From: Planctomycetaceae bacterium
Lineage (GTDB): Bacteria; Planctomycetota; Planctomycetia; Pirellulales; Pirellulaceae
Assembly: GCA_002726515.1 (NCBI GenBank)
Contig: PBTE01000190.1
Span: 1 to 41,963, forward strand
Direction: 5' to 3'
DNA length: 41,963 nucleotides
The position numbers and the translations under genes are program-made. A model generated the notes under the pieces. The model made no database searches and was not told the DNA's origin. It saw nothing but the letters and a program-made list of their open reading frames with translations. Below, piece by piece: positions 33,902 to 41,963 of this stretch. The stretch's first letter is position 1. Each line of letters opens with the position of its first letter.

Positions 33902-35116
33902 ATGCCAAGTTGTGTTTTAGCCTACTCTGGCGGTCTGGACACGTCAGTCATTCTGGGCTGGCTACAGGACGAAGGGTACGAAGTACATGCAGTCTATGTC
34001 GACCTCGGCCAACCGTGCGAGGACCGTGACGCCATACTACAGAAGGCACGAGACATGGGAGCGGCCAGCGCGGCGGTCGTCGATACCCAAGAGGAACTCT
34101 GTCGAGACTTCGCCTTTCCGGTTCTGCAGTGGCAAGCCAAGTATGAATCGATTTATCTGCTAGGTACCGCCATCGCCCGCCCTTTGATTTCCAAGGCCTG
34201 CTTGCAGGTGGCCCGTGAAGTGGGTGCGGAAGCTTACGCCCATGGAGCCACGGGCAAAGGCAACGACCAATGCCGCTTTCAATTGGCGGCGGACGCCCTG
34301 GATCCCAAGGTTCAGGTCGTCGCCCCCTGGCGGCTGGAACGTTTTCGCAAGGCGTTTCCAGGCAGAACTGAATTGATTGCTTACTGCGAGGCGAAAAAAA
34401 TCCCGATCAAGGCGTCAACGGAAAAGCCGTACAGTTCGGACGAAAACTGTTTGCACATCAGTTACGAAGCAGGGCAACTTGAAGACCTTGATATCAACGG
34501 CGTGGAACTGGTCGATTTCGGTATGACCATTTCCCCGCAAGAGGCTCCTGACCAAGTCGAAACGGTTCAGATTGCCTTCGCAGCCGGGGTTCCGGTCGAG
34601 GTAAACGGCAAACAATGCTCTCCGCTGGAAGTGGTGCAAACGCTCAACGAAATTGCGGGCCGCAATGGCGTGGGACGCATCGACATGGTCGAAAACCGGT
34701 TCGTCGGCATGAAAAGTCGCGGTGTCTACGAGGCTCCTGGAATGACCGTCCTGTATGATGCTCACATGGTCCTCGAACAGTTGACGGTCGACCGCGATCT
34801 GCTGCACCTGCGAGACCGACTCGCCCCGGAAGTTGCAGAAATGGTTTACTATGGATTTTGGTTTACTCCTAAAATGGATGCCCTGATGTCGTTCCTCCGG
34901 GAAGTCCAAAAACCCGTAACCGGCGAGGTCTGCTTGCAGCTTTACAAAGGCAATATCATGGTCGACGGGCGTTCCAGCCCGAACAGTCTGTACGACACAT
35001 CCGTGGCCACCATGGAAGGAGGAGGTTCCTACGACCAGACCGATGCAGAAGGATTCTTAAAAATCCAAGGGCTCCCCAGCCGAGTCCAGGCCCGAACGCG
35101 ACCCAGGAAATATTAG
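33902..35116 (+). CDS. argG: argininosuccinate synthase
   Basis: A 404-aa enzyme joining citrulline and aspartate with ATP, the penultimate step of arginine synthesis. The N-terminal PP-loop is LAYSGGLDTSVI. Other family blocks are YAHGATGKGNDQCRFQL, RTELIAYCEAKKIPI, KPYSSDENCLHISYEAG and GVGRIDMVENRFVGMKSRGVYE in part. The arginine partner argH is not adjacent. It is followed on the same strand, after 103 bp, by an ABC-2 permease that has no obvious connection. No ARG box is recognisable upstream. Confidence 0.97.
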   Translation: MPSCVLAYSGGLDTSVILGWLQDEGYEVHAVYVDLGQPCEDRDAILQKARDMGAASAAVVDTQEELCRDFAFPVLQWQAKYESIYLLGTAIARPLISKACLQVAREVGAEAYAHGATGKGNDQCRFQLAADALDPKVQVVAPWRLERFRKAFPGRTELIAYCEAKKIPIKASTEKPYSSDENCLHISYEAGQLEDLDINGVELVDFGMTISPQEAPDQVETVQIAFAAGVPVEVNGKQCSPLEVVQTLNEIAGRNGVGRIDMVENRFVGMKSRGVYEAPGMTVLYDAHMVLEQLTVDRDLLHLRDRLAPEVAEMVYYGFWFTPKMDALMSFLREVQKPVTGEVCLQLYKGNIMVDGRSSPNSLYDTSVATMEGGGSYDQTDAEGFLKIQGLPSRVQARTRPRKY

Positions 35117-35219
35117 ATCCGGATACTAGAGACGTCCGAAATAGGTGAAGGTCCTGCCAACGGTCCCATCCGCTTCCGCTCAAGTTGAAACGAACGCCGG
35201 CTCCCAATAGATTGCAAGT

Positions 35220-36839
35220 ATGTACCTCTTTGAGAATGCCGTCTTGCAACGCGGATTGCTGACAAATCTGCGCATGACGCGCGGATTCATTTTGTTATTC
35301 GCCTACAATGCCTTGCTGGGCCTGGTGGTATACATCGCCTGGCCCCAACAGGAACGTCTGGACCTGACGACCAACCCCGAAGCAGCCAAACAACTGGTCA
35401 ACCTCTTCTTCCTTGGGCAGTACGTGTTAGCTTCTCTCATGACCCCCAGTTTTGCAGCTGGCGCAATCACTTTTGAGAAAGAGCAAAAAACCTACGAAAT
35501 GCTGCTCGCCAGCCCGATGAAACCGCGCGCTATCGTGCTGGGCAAACTGCTATCATCATTGACTCATTTGGCCATCCTGATTTTTGCTTCATTGCCCATC
35601 GTCATGCTCTGTCTACCTTTGGGGGGAGTGTCGATGTACGAGGTCCTGGCGGCCTACCTCGGTTTGATCATCTCGGTGGTCACCTTCGGCATGATCAGTA
35701 TTGCCTGCAGCAGTTTCTTTAAACGCACAGCTTCGTCGCTGGTGGTCTCCTACCTGCTCATTCTGCCACTGGCCCTGCTGGGAATCGTCTTCTGGAACGC
35801 CCTGGCGGCTGACGGCAAGTTTCGTTTGTTATTTACCATCAGCGTGGTCCCCGCTGTTTGTGGAGTGATTTGCACGGCACTCTTTCTAAAAACGAGTGCG
35901 CGTCTGCTCCGACCGCCGGACGTCGGCAGCGAAGGCAATGAAGTCATCGACATCGAAGAAGAGGCTCAACAGGCGGTCGGATTGGTTATTCAGCGAGACC
36001 AGTTCCCGGATCGTTTATTTGCGCCCGCCAAACGCAGTGAACTGTTGCGGGACAACGCCAACCCGGTTTACGACAAAGAAATACGCAGTGAAATCTTCAG
36101 TCAGGGCACACTCATGCTCCGTCTGGTGATTCAGGTCAGCATGTTTCTGGCAATACCGCTGATGGCCCTTTACCTGTACATCTATCCCGACCATGCTGGC
36201 TGGTACATCGGTTACGTGATCGTGTTTAACATGCTGGTCGGTCCCGTTTTTTCGGCAGGTACCGTCACGAGTGAACGCGAACGCGAAACGCTCGATCTAC
36301 TGCTGACCACCACCATCACACCCTGGCAGATTCTGTGGGGTAAACTGATTGCCAGCCTGAGAATTTCCAGTATCTTGACGATGTTTTTGTTGTGGCCGGT
36401 TTTATTGGCTTGCGTGATGGTGTCTTCCTACTGGAACAACCTGCTTGCCGTGGCTGGTTATCTGGCTATCGTCTTGCTCACCTGCCTGACGACCGCAATG
36501 CTGGCACTCTTCTGTTCCGTCATTTTTCGAAAAACCTCGCACAGCATGATGACGGCCTACCTATTCATCATTTTCCTGTTTTGTATTCCCTTGGCTCTGC
36601 TATTTTTTACTCAAACCTTTTATGAGGCTGGAACTCCCCTCGCCGAATTGCTGACCATTAGCAGCCCCTTGCAGGCCGCCTCACAAATCCCTTTGTACAT
36701 GGACCTTGTGGATGACACGAAAGCGTCGGGCGATTGGTTTTTCTTCATTGGCTACGTTGCATTTAGCCTGCTGCTCAACCTGGGCTTGTTGGTTACCATC
36801 ATCTGGCTGTTCAACACACGCTGGCGTGTGGCGACATAA
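35220..36839 (+). CDS. ABC-2 type transporter permease (double-length)
   Basis: A 539-aa integral membrane protein with about 12 hydrophobic helices in two similar halves. Each half has the ABC-2 permease signature after the second helix: ITFEKEQKTYEMLLASPMKPRAIVLGK in half 1 and TVTSERERETLDLLLTTT...ILWGKL in half 2 (given here in part). A soluble linker of about 70 residues (RPPDVGSEGNEVIDIEEEA ...) separates them. The family moves substrates out or supports gliding/secretion, with a separate ATPase. No ABC ATPase gene lies next to it: argG is upstream and the convergent cyclase downstream. The ribosome-binding site at ATG 35220 is weak. Confidence 0.88.
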   Translation: MYLFENAVLQRGLLTNLRMTRGFILLFAYNALLGLVVYIAWPQQERLDLTTNPEAAKQLVNLFFLGQYVLASLMTPSFAAGAITFEKEQKTYEMLLASPMKPRAIVLGKLLSSLTHLAILIFASLPIVMLCLPLGGVSMYEVLAAYLGLIISVVTFGMISIACSSFFKRTASSLVVSYLLILPLALLGIVFWNALAADGKFRLLFTISVVPAVCGVICTALFLKTSARLLRPPDVGSEGNEVIDIEEEAQQAVGLVIQRDQFPDRLFAPAKRSELLRDNANPVYDKEIRSEIFSQGTLMLRLVIQVSMFLAIPLMALYLYIYPDHAGWYIGYVIVFNMLVGPVFSAGTVTSERERETLDLLLTTTITPWQILWGKLIASLRISSILTMFLLWPVLLACVMVSSYWNNLLAVAGYLAIVLLTCLTTAMLALFCSVIFRKTSHSMMTAYLFIIFLFCIPLALLFFTQTFYEAGTPLAELLTISSPLQAASQIPLYMDLVDDTKASGDWFFFIGYVAFSLLLNLGLLVTIIWLFNTRWRVAT

Positions 36840-36885
36840 CATCCTGGAAGCGCGGGGTAGCAGGATTGAAACCAGCACATGGGAA

Positions 36886-37761
36886 CTATTGGCCGTATCG
36901 CATCTTCCTGTTCGAGGCAGCCGTCTTGTTGCGCCCGTTCGATTTTGCCCACCGCAAAGCTTCGTCGGCTGCAAGAGACAGTGCGTCCGCCGACGCACCT
37001 CTTCGATGGACAGCAAAGCCAGCGCTCAACGTGACCTGAGGAAGATTGTCAGGTAGCGCCTGGCTGCAGGCAGTTCGTACCCGGTCGACCACGCCGGCTG
37101 ACACCTCCCAACCCAGTCCATTGAACAACACGCCAAATTCGTCGCCTCCCAGTCGGGCGACAAAGTCGGGTTCTCGCAAACTCGCCACCAACGCGTCAGC
37201 CACTTTTTTCAGCACCATGTCTCCAGTCGCATGTCCCGCCCGGTCGTTGACCACCTTGAAGAAATCAACGTCGTAAATGGTCAAACAAACTGCATCTTGC
37301 GTCTGGTCTGCATGTTCCACCTGCAGTCGAAGTCGCTCTTCCCAGGCTCGGCGATTGGGTAATCCTGTCAGCGAATCCGTCATTGCCATATGGCGGAGCG
37401 TGCTATGGATTCTATCGCCTTGTTTCCGCTGGCGGCGCAAACGAACAATTTCCGTGAGCAGGCACACCGCCAATTGAATTTCGCGGTCCGTCGCCTCCGG
37501 CAGTAAATGAACGTCCGCAGGACCTTGGGTGTCAAACAAAATCACTCCTGCCTCCGCTTCCACCAACCGCGTCAGATCACAAGATTGGTCGTCTGTCCCG
37601 ACCGTCGAGTCCGTGAGGACCACATCGATCTTGGATTCATTTTTCTCCGATCCAGCATCTCCGCTGATCACGCCGTCCAGCGGGTCCAAAGCGGCCCGCC
37701 ACCTCGCAAGAAGTTGCGGGTTGGCCGTCCTGAGCAAGATGTGAGGGCCGGGGCTCATCAT
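36886..37761 (-). CDS. diguanylate cyclase (GGDEF domain)
   Basis: A 291-aa cytoplasmic protein making cyclic di-GMP from two GTP. The N-terminal ~120 residues (PHILLRTANPQLLARWRAAL ...) look like a degenerate receiver-type fold without a recognisable phosphoacceptor set. A short coiled linker precedes the GGDEF domain, which has TDSLTGLPNRRAWEE, DVDFFKVVNDRAGH, LGGDEFG and the inhibitory I-site RxxD (REPD) exactly five residues before GGDEF, so feedback inhibition is expected. I start at ATG 37761, because the 63-aa gene upstream ends in a TGA overlapping this ATG; a TTG at 37815 would read through that overlap. The pair is convergent with the permease. Confidence 0.9.
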   Translation of the reverse strand: MMSPGPHILLRTANPQLLARWRAALDPLDGVISGDAGSEKNESKIDVVLTDSTVGTDDQSCDLTRLVEAEAGVILFDTQGPADVHLLPEATDREIQLAVCLLTEIVRLRRQRKQGDRIHSTLRHMAMTDSLTGLPNRRAWEERLRLQVEHADQTQDAVCLTIYDVDFFKVVNDRAGHATGDMVLKKVADALVASLREPDFVARLGGDEFGVLFNGLGWEVSAGVVDRVRTACSQALPDNLPQVTLSAGFAVHRRGASADALSLAADEALRWAKSNGRNKTAASNRKMRYGQ

Positions 37762-37949
37762 TCGTTGAAATACCTCGAAAAATTCCGCCCCACCTGAGCA
37801 TTGCCCTTGTAGCAATTGGCCCGTGGGGCTGACTTGTTGTCTGGCCCGCAGGCCGAAACCCCAGCCAGTGGGGATCGCTCGTCACGAAATCCACCAATGA
37901 CACTCTCCAGGTCGGCCTTTCCACGACAATGGACCATCACTTCCTTCAT
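37758..37949 (-). CDS. 63-aa conserved-looking small protein coupled to the diguanylate cyclase
   Basis: A short gene with ATG 37949 (MKEVMVHCRGKADLESVIGG) preceded by AGGAG at 8 nt, one of the best ribosome-binding sites in the window. Its stop TGA overlaps the cyclase ATG (ATGA, 37758-37761), the normal sign of translational coupling. The product has three Cys (8, 34, 46) and a His next to the first (HC), ends in VGRNFSRYFNE, and has no signal peptide or membrane segment. I recognise no family. Possible roles are a regulator or ligand-binding partner of the cyclase; function unknown. A frame start 14 codons earlier has no ribosome-binding site. Confidence 0.65.
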   Translation of the reverse strand: MKEVMVHCRGKADLESVIGGFRDERSPLAGVSACGPDNKSAPRANCYKGNAQVGRNFSRYFNE

Positions 37950-38082
37950 CTCAACAACTCCTATTCTTGCCAGTATAATCCCACCCTGCACGGGCAGTCA
38001 TTTCCTCCAACAGGTTGCGTGCCTCCGTACCGCTGCTAAAATCGCACAAAGGGCTTCTTCCGGAGCAAACAGTGGGTAGGCG

Positions 38083-39045
38083 ATGAGTTTTGAACTCGAC
38101 GAAATTGATGTCATTCCTGAAAGTTGGACCAGGTCGCATTTGCTGGACCTGGAAAGCTTGTCTACTGAGGAAATTACAACCATTCTGGATACGGCAGGAC
38201 GATTCAAAGAGGCTACACACGGCTGCAAACAAAAAATTGACGCGCTGTCCGATCACACGGTCGCCAACCTGTTCTTTGAAAACTCGACTCGCACCAGAAA
38301 CAGCTTTTCGCTGGCCGCCCGACGACTCGGGGCGGACACCATCGAATTTAGTTCATCGGGAAGCAGTCTTTCCAAAGGGGAAACCTTTATTGACACGGCC
38401 AAGAACATCGAGGCGATGAATGTCGACGTCGTTGTCGTTCGCCACGCCACCCCGGGCACTCCCCACCTCCTTGCGCAAAACATTGAATGCTCCGTCATCA
38501 GTGCCGGTGACGGACCCCACGAACATCCAACGCAGGGTTTACTCGACATCTTAACCATTCGTGAGCATCGGGGAAATCTTGCGGGTTTAACGGTTGCTTT
38601 GGTAGGTGATATCGCCCATAGCAGAACTGCACGTTCGAATATCTGGGGGCTCAGGAAACTCGGTGCGCATGTCATCGTATGCGGACCATCGACCCTGGTT
38701 TCGCGTCGCTGGGAAGAACTGGGTGTGGAAGTAGCGTACAATCTGGATGACATTTTGCCGCGCTGTGATGTGCTTAACCTTTTGCGAATTCAATTTGAGC
38801 GGCAATACACCCGTCCTTTCCCGTCCGTCAGAGAATATGCCCTGCTCTACGCTATGAACGGTGACCGGATGCAGAGAGCCAAGGACGACATCTTGATCAT
38901 GGCTCCCGGACCGATCAACCGTGGTGTCGAGGTGACCCCCGATGTAGCGGACGGCCCGCACTCCGTCATTTTAGACCAGGTCACCAACGGCCTGGCAGTC
39001 CGGATGGCTGTCTTGTGGTTGGTAGCGGGAGCCCGGGAACGCTAG
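38083..39045 (+). CDS. pyrB: aspartate carbamoyltransferase catalytic subunit
   Basis: A 320-aa transcarbamylase making N-carbamoyl-aspartate in pyrimidine synthesis. The carbamoyl-phosphate loop is [12 protein letters not shown], the swinging loop SSLSKGET with its catalytic Lys is present, and [37 protein letters not shown] and [11 protein letters not shown] complete the active site. There is no regulatory subunit gene pyrI. Three bases separate it from the dihydroorotase-like gene, so the two are one transcript, as in the ATCase-DHOase complexes of bacteria such as Aquifex and Pseudomonas. Divergent from the small-protein/cyclase pair. Confidence 0.95.
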   Translation: MSFELDEIDVIPESWTRSHLLDLESLSTEEITTILDTAGRFKEATHGCKQKIDALSDHTVANLFFENSTRTRNSFSLAARRLGADTIEFSSSGSSLSKGETFIDTAKNIEAMNVDVVVVRHATPGTPHLLAQNIECSVISAGDGPHEHPTQGLLDILTIREHRGNLAGLTVALVGDIAHSRTARSNIWGLRKLGAHVIVCGPSTLVSRRWEELGVEVAYNLDDILPRCDVLNLLRIQFERQYTRPFPSVREYALLYAMNGDRMQRAKDDILIMAPGPINRGVEVTPDVADGPHSVILDQVTNGLAVRMAVLWLVAGARER

Positions 39046-39048
39046 GAC

Positions 39049-40341
39049 ATGAACATCGTTACCAAACCTCGCATTCTTATTCAAAATGGAAGGCTCGTTG
39101 ACCCTGCCCAAAAGCTCGATCGCGTCACAAACTTACTCATTGAAGACGGAAAAATTGCCGCTTATGGCGCCACTCCCAACGGCCAGGATGTGGTGCTGGA
39201 CGCGACCGACAAAATCGTATCTCCAGGCCTGATCGATCTTCACGTTGAGTTGCGGGAACCCGGCTGGGAAGAAGATGAGACAATTGCTACCGGAACTGCA
39301 GCTGCACTAGCGGGCGGGTTCACCTCGATTGCCTGTATTCCCAACACCGACCCCCCCATCGACACACAAGCGGGTGTCGAATTCGTTCAACATCAGGCGG
39401 AACGCGCCCGAACCTGCAACGTCTACGTGCTGGCCTGCGTAAGTAAAAATCGCAACGGCGAAGAGTTGTCCGAAATTGGCATGCTGGTGGAAGCCGGCGC
39501 GATCGGATTTACCGACGCCGAACTTCCGATTCACAATCCAGAGTTGTTACGACGGGCCCTGCAATATTGTGTCATGTTCGATAAGCCGATATTGAATCAC
39601 CCCGAGGTTCTCGAACTCACTCACGACGGCATCATGCACGAAGGGTTGTTGTCTATGATTTTGGGTTTGAACGGTTTACCGACCGAGGCCGAAGACATGA
39701 TGACGGCTCGCGATCTGCGTCTGGCGGAGGCAACCGGGGGCCGACTGCATTTGATGAACATTTCAAGTGCGGAAAGTGTCGAAATGATTCGTCGAGCCAA
39801 AACCCGTGGAGTCACTGTTACGGCCGAGGTCTCGCCTCACAATTTCTCCCTGACCGATGAATCGTTACGATCTTTCAATTCCAATTGCAAGGTGAATCCG
39901 CCCCTGCGCGACCAAAGGTGTATCGAAGCCTGCGTGGCCGGCTTGCAGGACGGAACCCTGGATGTGATTGCAAGCAGTCACGCCCCACGGGCTCCCGAAA
40001 AGAAAATGCAGGAACTCGACCAGGCTCCGTTCGGCATAAGTGCCCTTGAGACAGCGCTCGCACTCGTCATTTCAGAACTGATCGAACCAGGGCACCTCGA
40101 CTGGAATTCCGCCCTGGAGAAACTCACCATCAACCCTGCCCGGGTGCTGGGCCTTGCCAAAGGCACCCTTGAAATCGGAGCCGACGCCGATGTCACCGTT
40201 ATTGATCCTCATCACCAGTGGACGGTGACACGCAGCAGTTTTCGATCGAAAAGCTGTAACACGCCCTACCTTGGACGTTCGCTGCGGGGCAGGGCAGATA
40301 CCGTTCTCGTGGGCGGAGAAGTGCGATTTCAGGTGTCCTGA
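39049..40341 (+). CDS. dihydroorotase-like protein, probably catalytically inactive (PyrC'-type)
   Basis: A 430-aa amidohydrolase of the dihydroorotase family at full family length. The fold-typical segments are there (LIQNGRLVDPAQ, VSPGLIDLHV, NPPLRDQRC, NPARVLGLAKGTLEIG) but metal or catalytic positions are changed: HxH is HVE (H65, E67), the metal His of the HVS motif is Asn (LHLMNIS, N237), and the DHAPH motif is SHAPR (S310, R314); the PHH loop is PHN. H184 in NHPE is kept. Such a pattern is that of non-catalytic PyrC'/pseudo-DHOases that hold ATCase oligomers together. Immediately follows pyrB. A functional dihydroorotase should be encoded elsewhere. Confidence 0.9.
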   Translation: MNIVTKPRILIQNGRLVDPAQKLDRVTNLLIEDGKIAAYGATPNGQDVVLDATDKIVSPGLIDLHVELREPGWEEDETIATGTAAALAGGFTSIACIPNTDPPIDTQAGVEFVQHQAERARTCNVYVLACVSKNRNGEELSEIGMLVEAGAIGFTDAELPIHNPELLRRALQYCVMFDKPILNHPEVLELTHDGIMHEGLLSMILGLNGLPTEAEDMMTARDLRLAEATGGRLHLMNISSAESVEMIRRAKTRGVTVTAEVSPHNFSLTDESLRSFNSNCKVNPPLRDQRCIEACVAGLQDGTLDVIASSHAPRAPEKKMQELDQAPFGISALETALALVISELIEPGHLDWNSALEKLTINPARVLGLAKGTLEIGADADVTVIDPHHQWTVTRSSFRSKSCNTPYLGRSLRGRADTVLVGGEVRFQVS

Positions 40342-40503
40342 AACCACAAACTCCACCTACAAAAGTCACCGCAACCACTATCGGCAGGGCTGCCATTCTT
40401 CCTTGTGCAGGAGGACGGGCACATCTGGGGAAGCTACCAAGCCCTGGTCATCACCATCCGGGTGCGGTCCGTCCAAAGCCACGTATCCCGTAATGGACAT
40501 TGG

Positions 40504-41963
40504 TCAGAAAGAATAGGCTTGACCGTCAAGCACAACCGTGATGGGTTCGTCAATGGCCAGACACTTCGCCAGCTTGGGTCCATGCTCCCGAATCAATTCG
40601 AAGTACTGCTCACCGAAACGTTCCACCGAAACGGCCTGCTGCCGCCCGGTTTCGCCTAACTCAGATTCCACCCACATATTTTCTCGCCGATAAAACGTTT
40701 TGCCAGCAATGTAACGCACGTTCCCGGCCGTGACATGCTGATCGTCGTCAGATCGGGAATAGAACGCGAAACCAGACGCAGGAGCCCTCACAGCGTCCAG
40801 GAATTTTCCTTTACTTCTTCTCTGGTCAAACCCCGCCTTACCAGTTGGCTCTCGCAACCGTTCAAGATCCTGGGAAACCGTGTTGAGACGGTCCGCCCTG
40901 TTTTGGGCCAACGCAACGGGCGAGTCGTCGGCCAGGAAGGAGGTGTAGGGCGTGACAATTCCGTGCCGGGTTGCCAGACGAACTAATTCATCAACAAGTT
41001 CCCTGTTCTTGCCTTGGAGATCGATCTCGTCGATGATTTCACCCACTCGGCGCGTGGCCCACAGTTTGGCAACGAAGGCATGCGAATCGTCAGTCGACTC
41101 CTGCTTCAGTTCGACCGGAAAATGAAACACTCGTTTTTGATCCGCAACCGATCCTCGAACCGTCACCTGAGCCTGACCGCCGTGGCGATATCTGCCCACC
41201 ACAACCAGTTGTTCTTCAGCGAAAAGGTCCATCTCCCCCCGCGGGTAGACGCGATTCACCAGGGAAGCCCGGCCCCGGGACTGATCACTTTCCAGCTCGA
41301 CTGACAGCGTGACACCGGTGAGCACAGGCGACTCAATTCGTCGAAAGAGGCGCGAAACACTCGCTTCAATATTTTCATCCGGTCGCACGTACTGGCTGAA
41401 ACCGAAACCGTCCCGAGACAACTTGTCCAATAGTCGACTATTGACGTCGTACCCCACGCCGAACGAGAAAATCCGGGCCCTCGCCGAGTTAGCGGATGTG
41501 GCATTGGCGACGATACGAGCTTCCTTGGTTTCTCCCACGGTAGGTAAGCCATCTGTAAGGAAGATCACGAACGTGGGACGTTGTTCGTCGTTCAACAACT
41601 TCAACGTGGTTTGCAACGCTCCGTCGATGTTTGTACTGCCCCCGGCATACAAACCTTCCACGAAACCAACCGCTTCTTCCCGTATCTCCTGGTCGAACCG
41701 CTGTAACTCGGGCCGAAAACTTTCCACCTTGCTGTCGTATGCCACAATGTTGAAGGTATCGCCTTCGCGCAAATTGTTCAGTACGAACTTCAGGGCTTCA
41801 CGCGCTTGCTCAAATTTCTGTCCACCCATGCTTCCGGATCGGTCCAGTACAAACACAACTGTTTTGGAGACCGGTACCGAGTCGGCCTTCTTCATTTCCG
41901 GACTGACCAACAACAGGAAATACCCCTCGCTTTCGGGATCAGGACGATAGCTGATAACACTCG
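40504..41963 (-). CDS. VWA-domain (inter-alpha-trypsin-inhibitor-like) protein, 5'-truncated by window edge
   Basis: The C-terminal ~485 residues of a larger protein; the frame stays open past the right edge (SYRPDPESEGYFLLLVSPE), which is the usual join between an N-terminal VIT domain and a VWA domain, so a VIT domain probably lies outside. The VWA domain starts at VVFVLDRSGSMGG (MIDAS DxSxS), with FLTDGLPTVGE for the later MIDAS Asp and FGVGYDVNSRLL. The C-terminal ~200 residues include the conserved LWATRRVGEIIDEI, VRLATRHGIVTPYTSFLA of this family. Probably exported or membrane-linked and involved in protein binding; function is not established. The stop is TGA at 40504. It is convergent with the dihydroorotase-like gene. 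Confidence 0.88.
   Translation of the reverse strand, partial: SVISYRPDPESEGYFLLLVSPEMKKADSVPVSKTVVFVLDRSGSMGGQKFEQAREALKFVLNNLREGDTFNIVAYDSKVESFRPELQRFDQEIREEAVGFVEGLYAGGSTNIDGALQTTLKLLNDEQRPTFVIFLTDGLPTVGETKEARIVANATSANSARARIFSFGVGYDVNSRLLDKLSRDGFGFSQYVRPDENIEASVSRLFRRIESPVLTGVTLSVELESDQSRGRASLVNRVYPRGEMDLFAEEQLVVVGRYRHGGQAQVTVRGSVADQKRVFHFPVELKQESTDDSHAFVAKLWATRRVGEIIDEIDLQGKNRELVDELVRLATRHGIVTPYTSFLADDSPVALAQNRADRLNTVSQDLERLREPTGKAGFDQRRSKGKFLDAVRAPASGFAFYSRSDDDQHVTAGNVRYIAGKTFYRRENMWVESELGETGRQQAVSVERFGEQYFELIREHGPKLAKCLAIDEPITVVLDGQAYSF

Overview
This 42-kb window looks like a chromosomal segment of a planctomycete (Planctomycetota), probably in or near the Pirellulales. The lineage call is inference. 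It rests on a DUF1501 protein, a dockerin-like PEP-CTERM protein, a FlgM with the MQIxGPxxVHGPQ-type N-terminus, an eukaryote-like alpha2 glycyl-tRNA synthetase, a class II xylose isomerase, several sugar phosphate isomerase/epimerase TIM barrels, and a Rieske/cytochrome b complex whose cytochrome b is fused to two c-type haem domains. I see no insertion sequence, prophage, CRISPR array, rRNA or tRNA.

Layout. 1-3.6 kb: end of a DUF1501 gene, a possible 56-aa ORF, a secreted alpha/beta hydrolase, about 1 kb without a convincing gene, then a PEP-CTERM protein with a textbook terminator. 3.7-7.7 kb (minus): a tightly packed isomerase / metallo-beta-lactamase-like / isomerase set with a cytochrome P450 downstream. 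7.9-10.7 kb (minus): transglutaminase-like lipoprotein, Fur-family regulator, FlgM. 11.6-17.5 kb (plus): EF-hand protein, xylose isomerase, a FixL/FixJ-like two-component pair, Hsp20. 17.7-25.7 kb: ABC-F ATPase, divergent MiaE, a menaquinone set (UbiE/MenG, UbiX, UbiA/MqnP), then GlyS plus another TIM-barrel isomerase. 26.0-33.7 kb (minus): zinc-ribbon membrane protein, cytochrome bc fusion, Rieske protein, NrnA-like DHH phosphoesterase, RibF, NnrD, LarB. 33.9-40.3 kb: ArgG, an ABC-2 permease, a diguanylate cyclase coupled to a 63-aa small protein (minus), PyrB and a degenerate dihydroorotase. The window ends inside a VWA-domain gene (minus).

How the genes fit together. Menaquinone made with the UbiE/UbiX/UbiA products would feed the Rieske-cytochrome b/c complex encoded 6 kb away. 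RibF (FMN/FAD), UbiX (which uses FMN) and NnrD (NAD(P)H repair) are cofactor housekeeping. PyrB and its neighbour form a pyrimidine pair in which the dihydroorotase-like partner has lost several metal-binding and catalytic residues and is probably structural. Most of the window is ordinary planctomycete chromosome. The items I would look at first are the pseudo-dihydroorotase, the unannotatable 63-aa protein whose stop overlaps the diguanylate cyclase start, the inverted repeat bracketing the fur promoter, the metallo-beta-lactamase-like protein without its metal motif, and a gene-free stretch near 10.85-10.99 kb that can fold.
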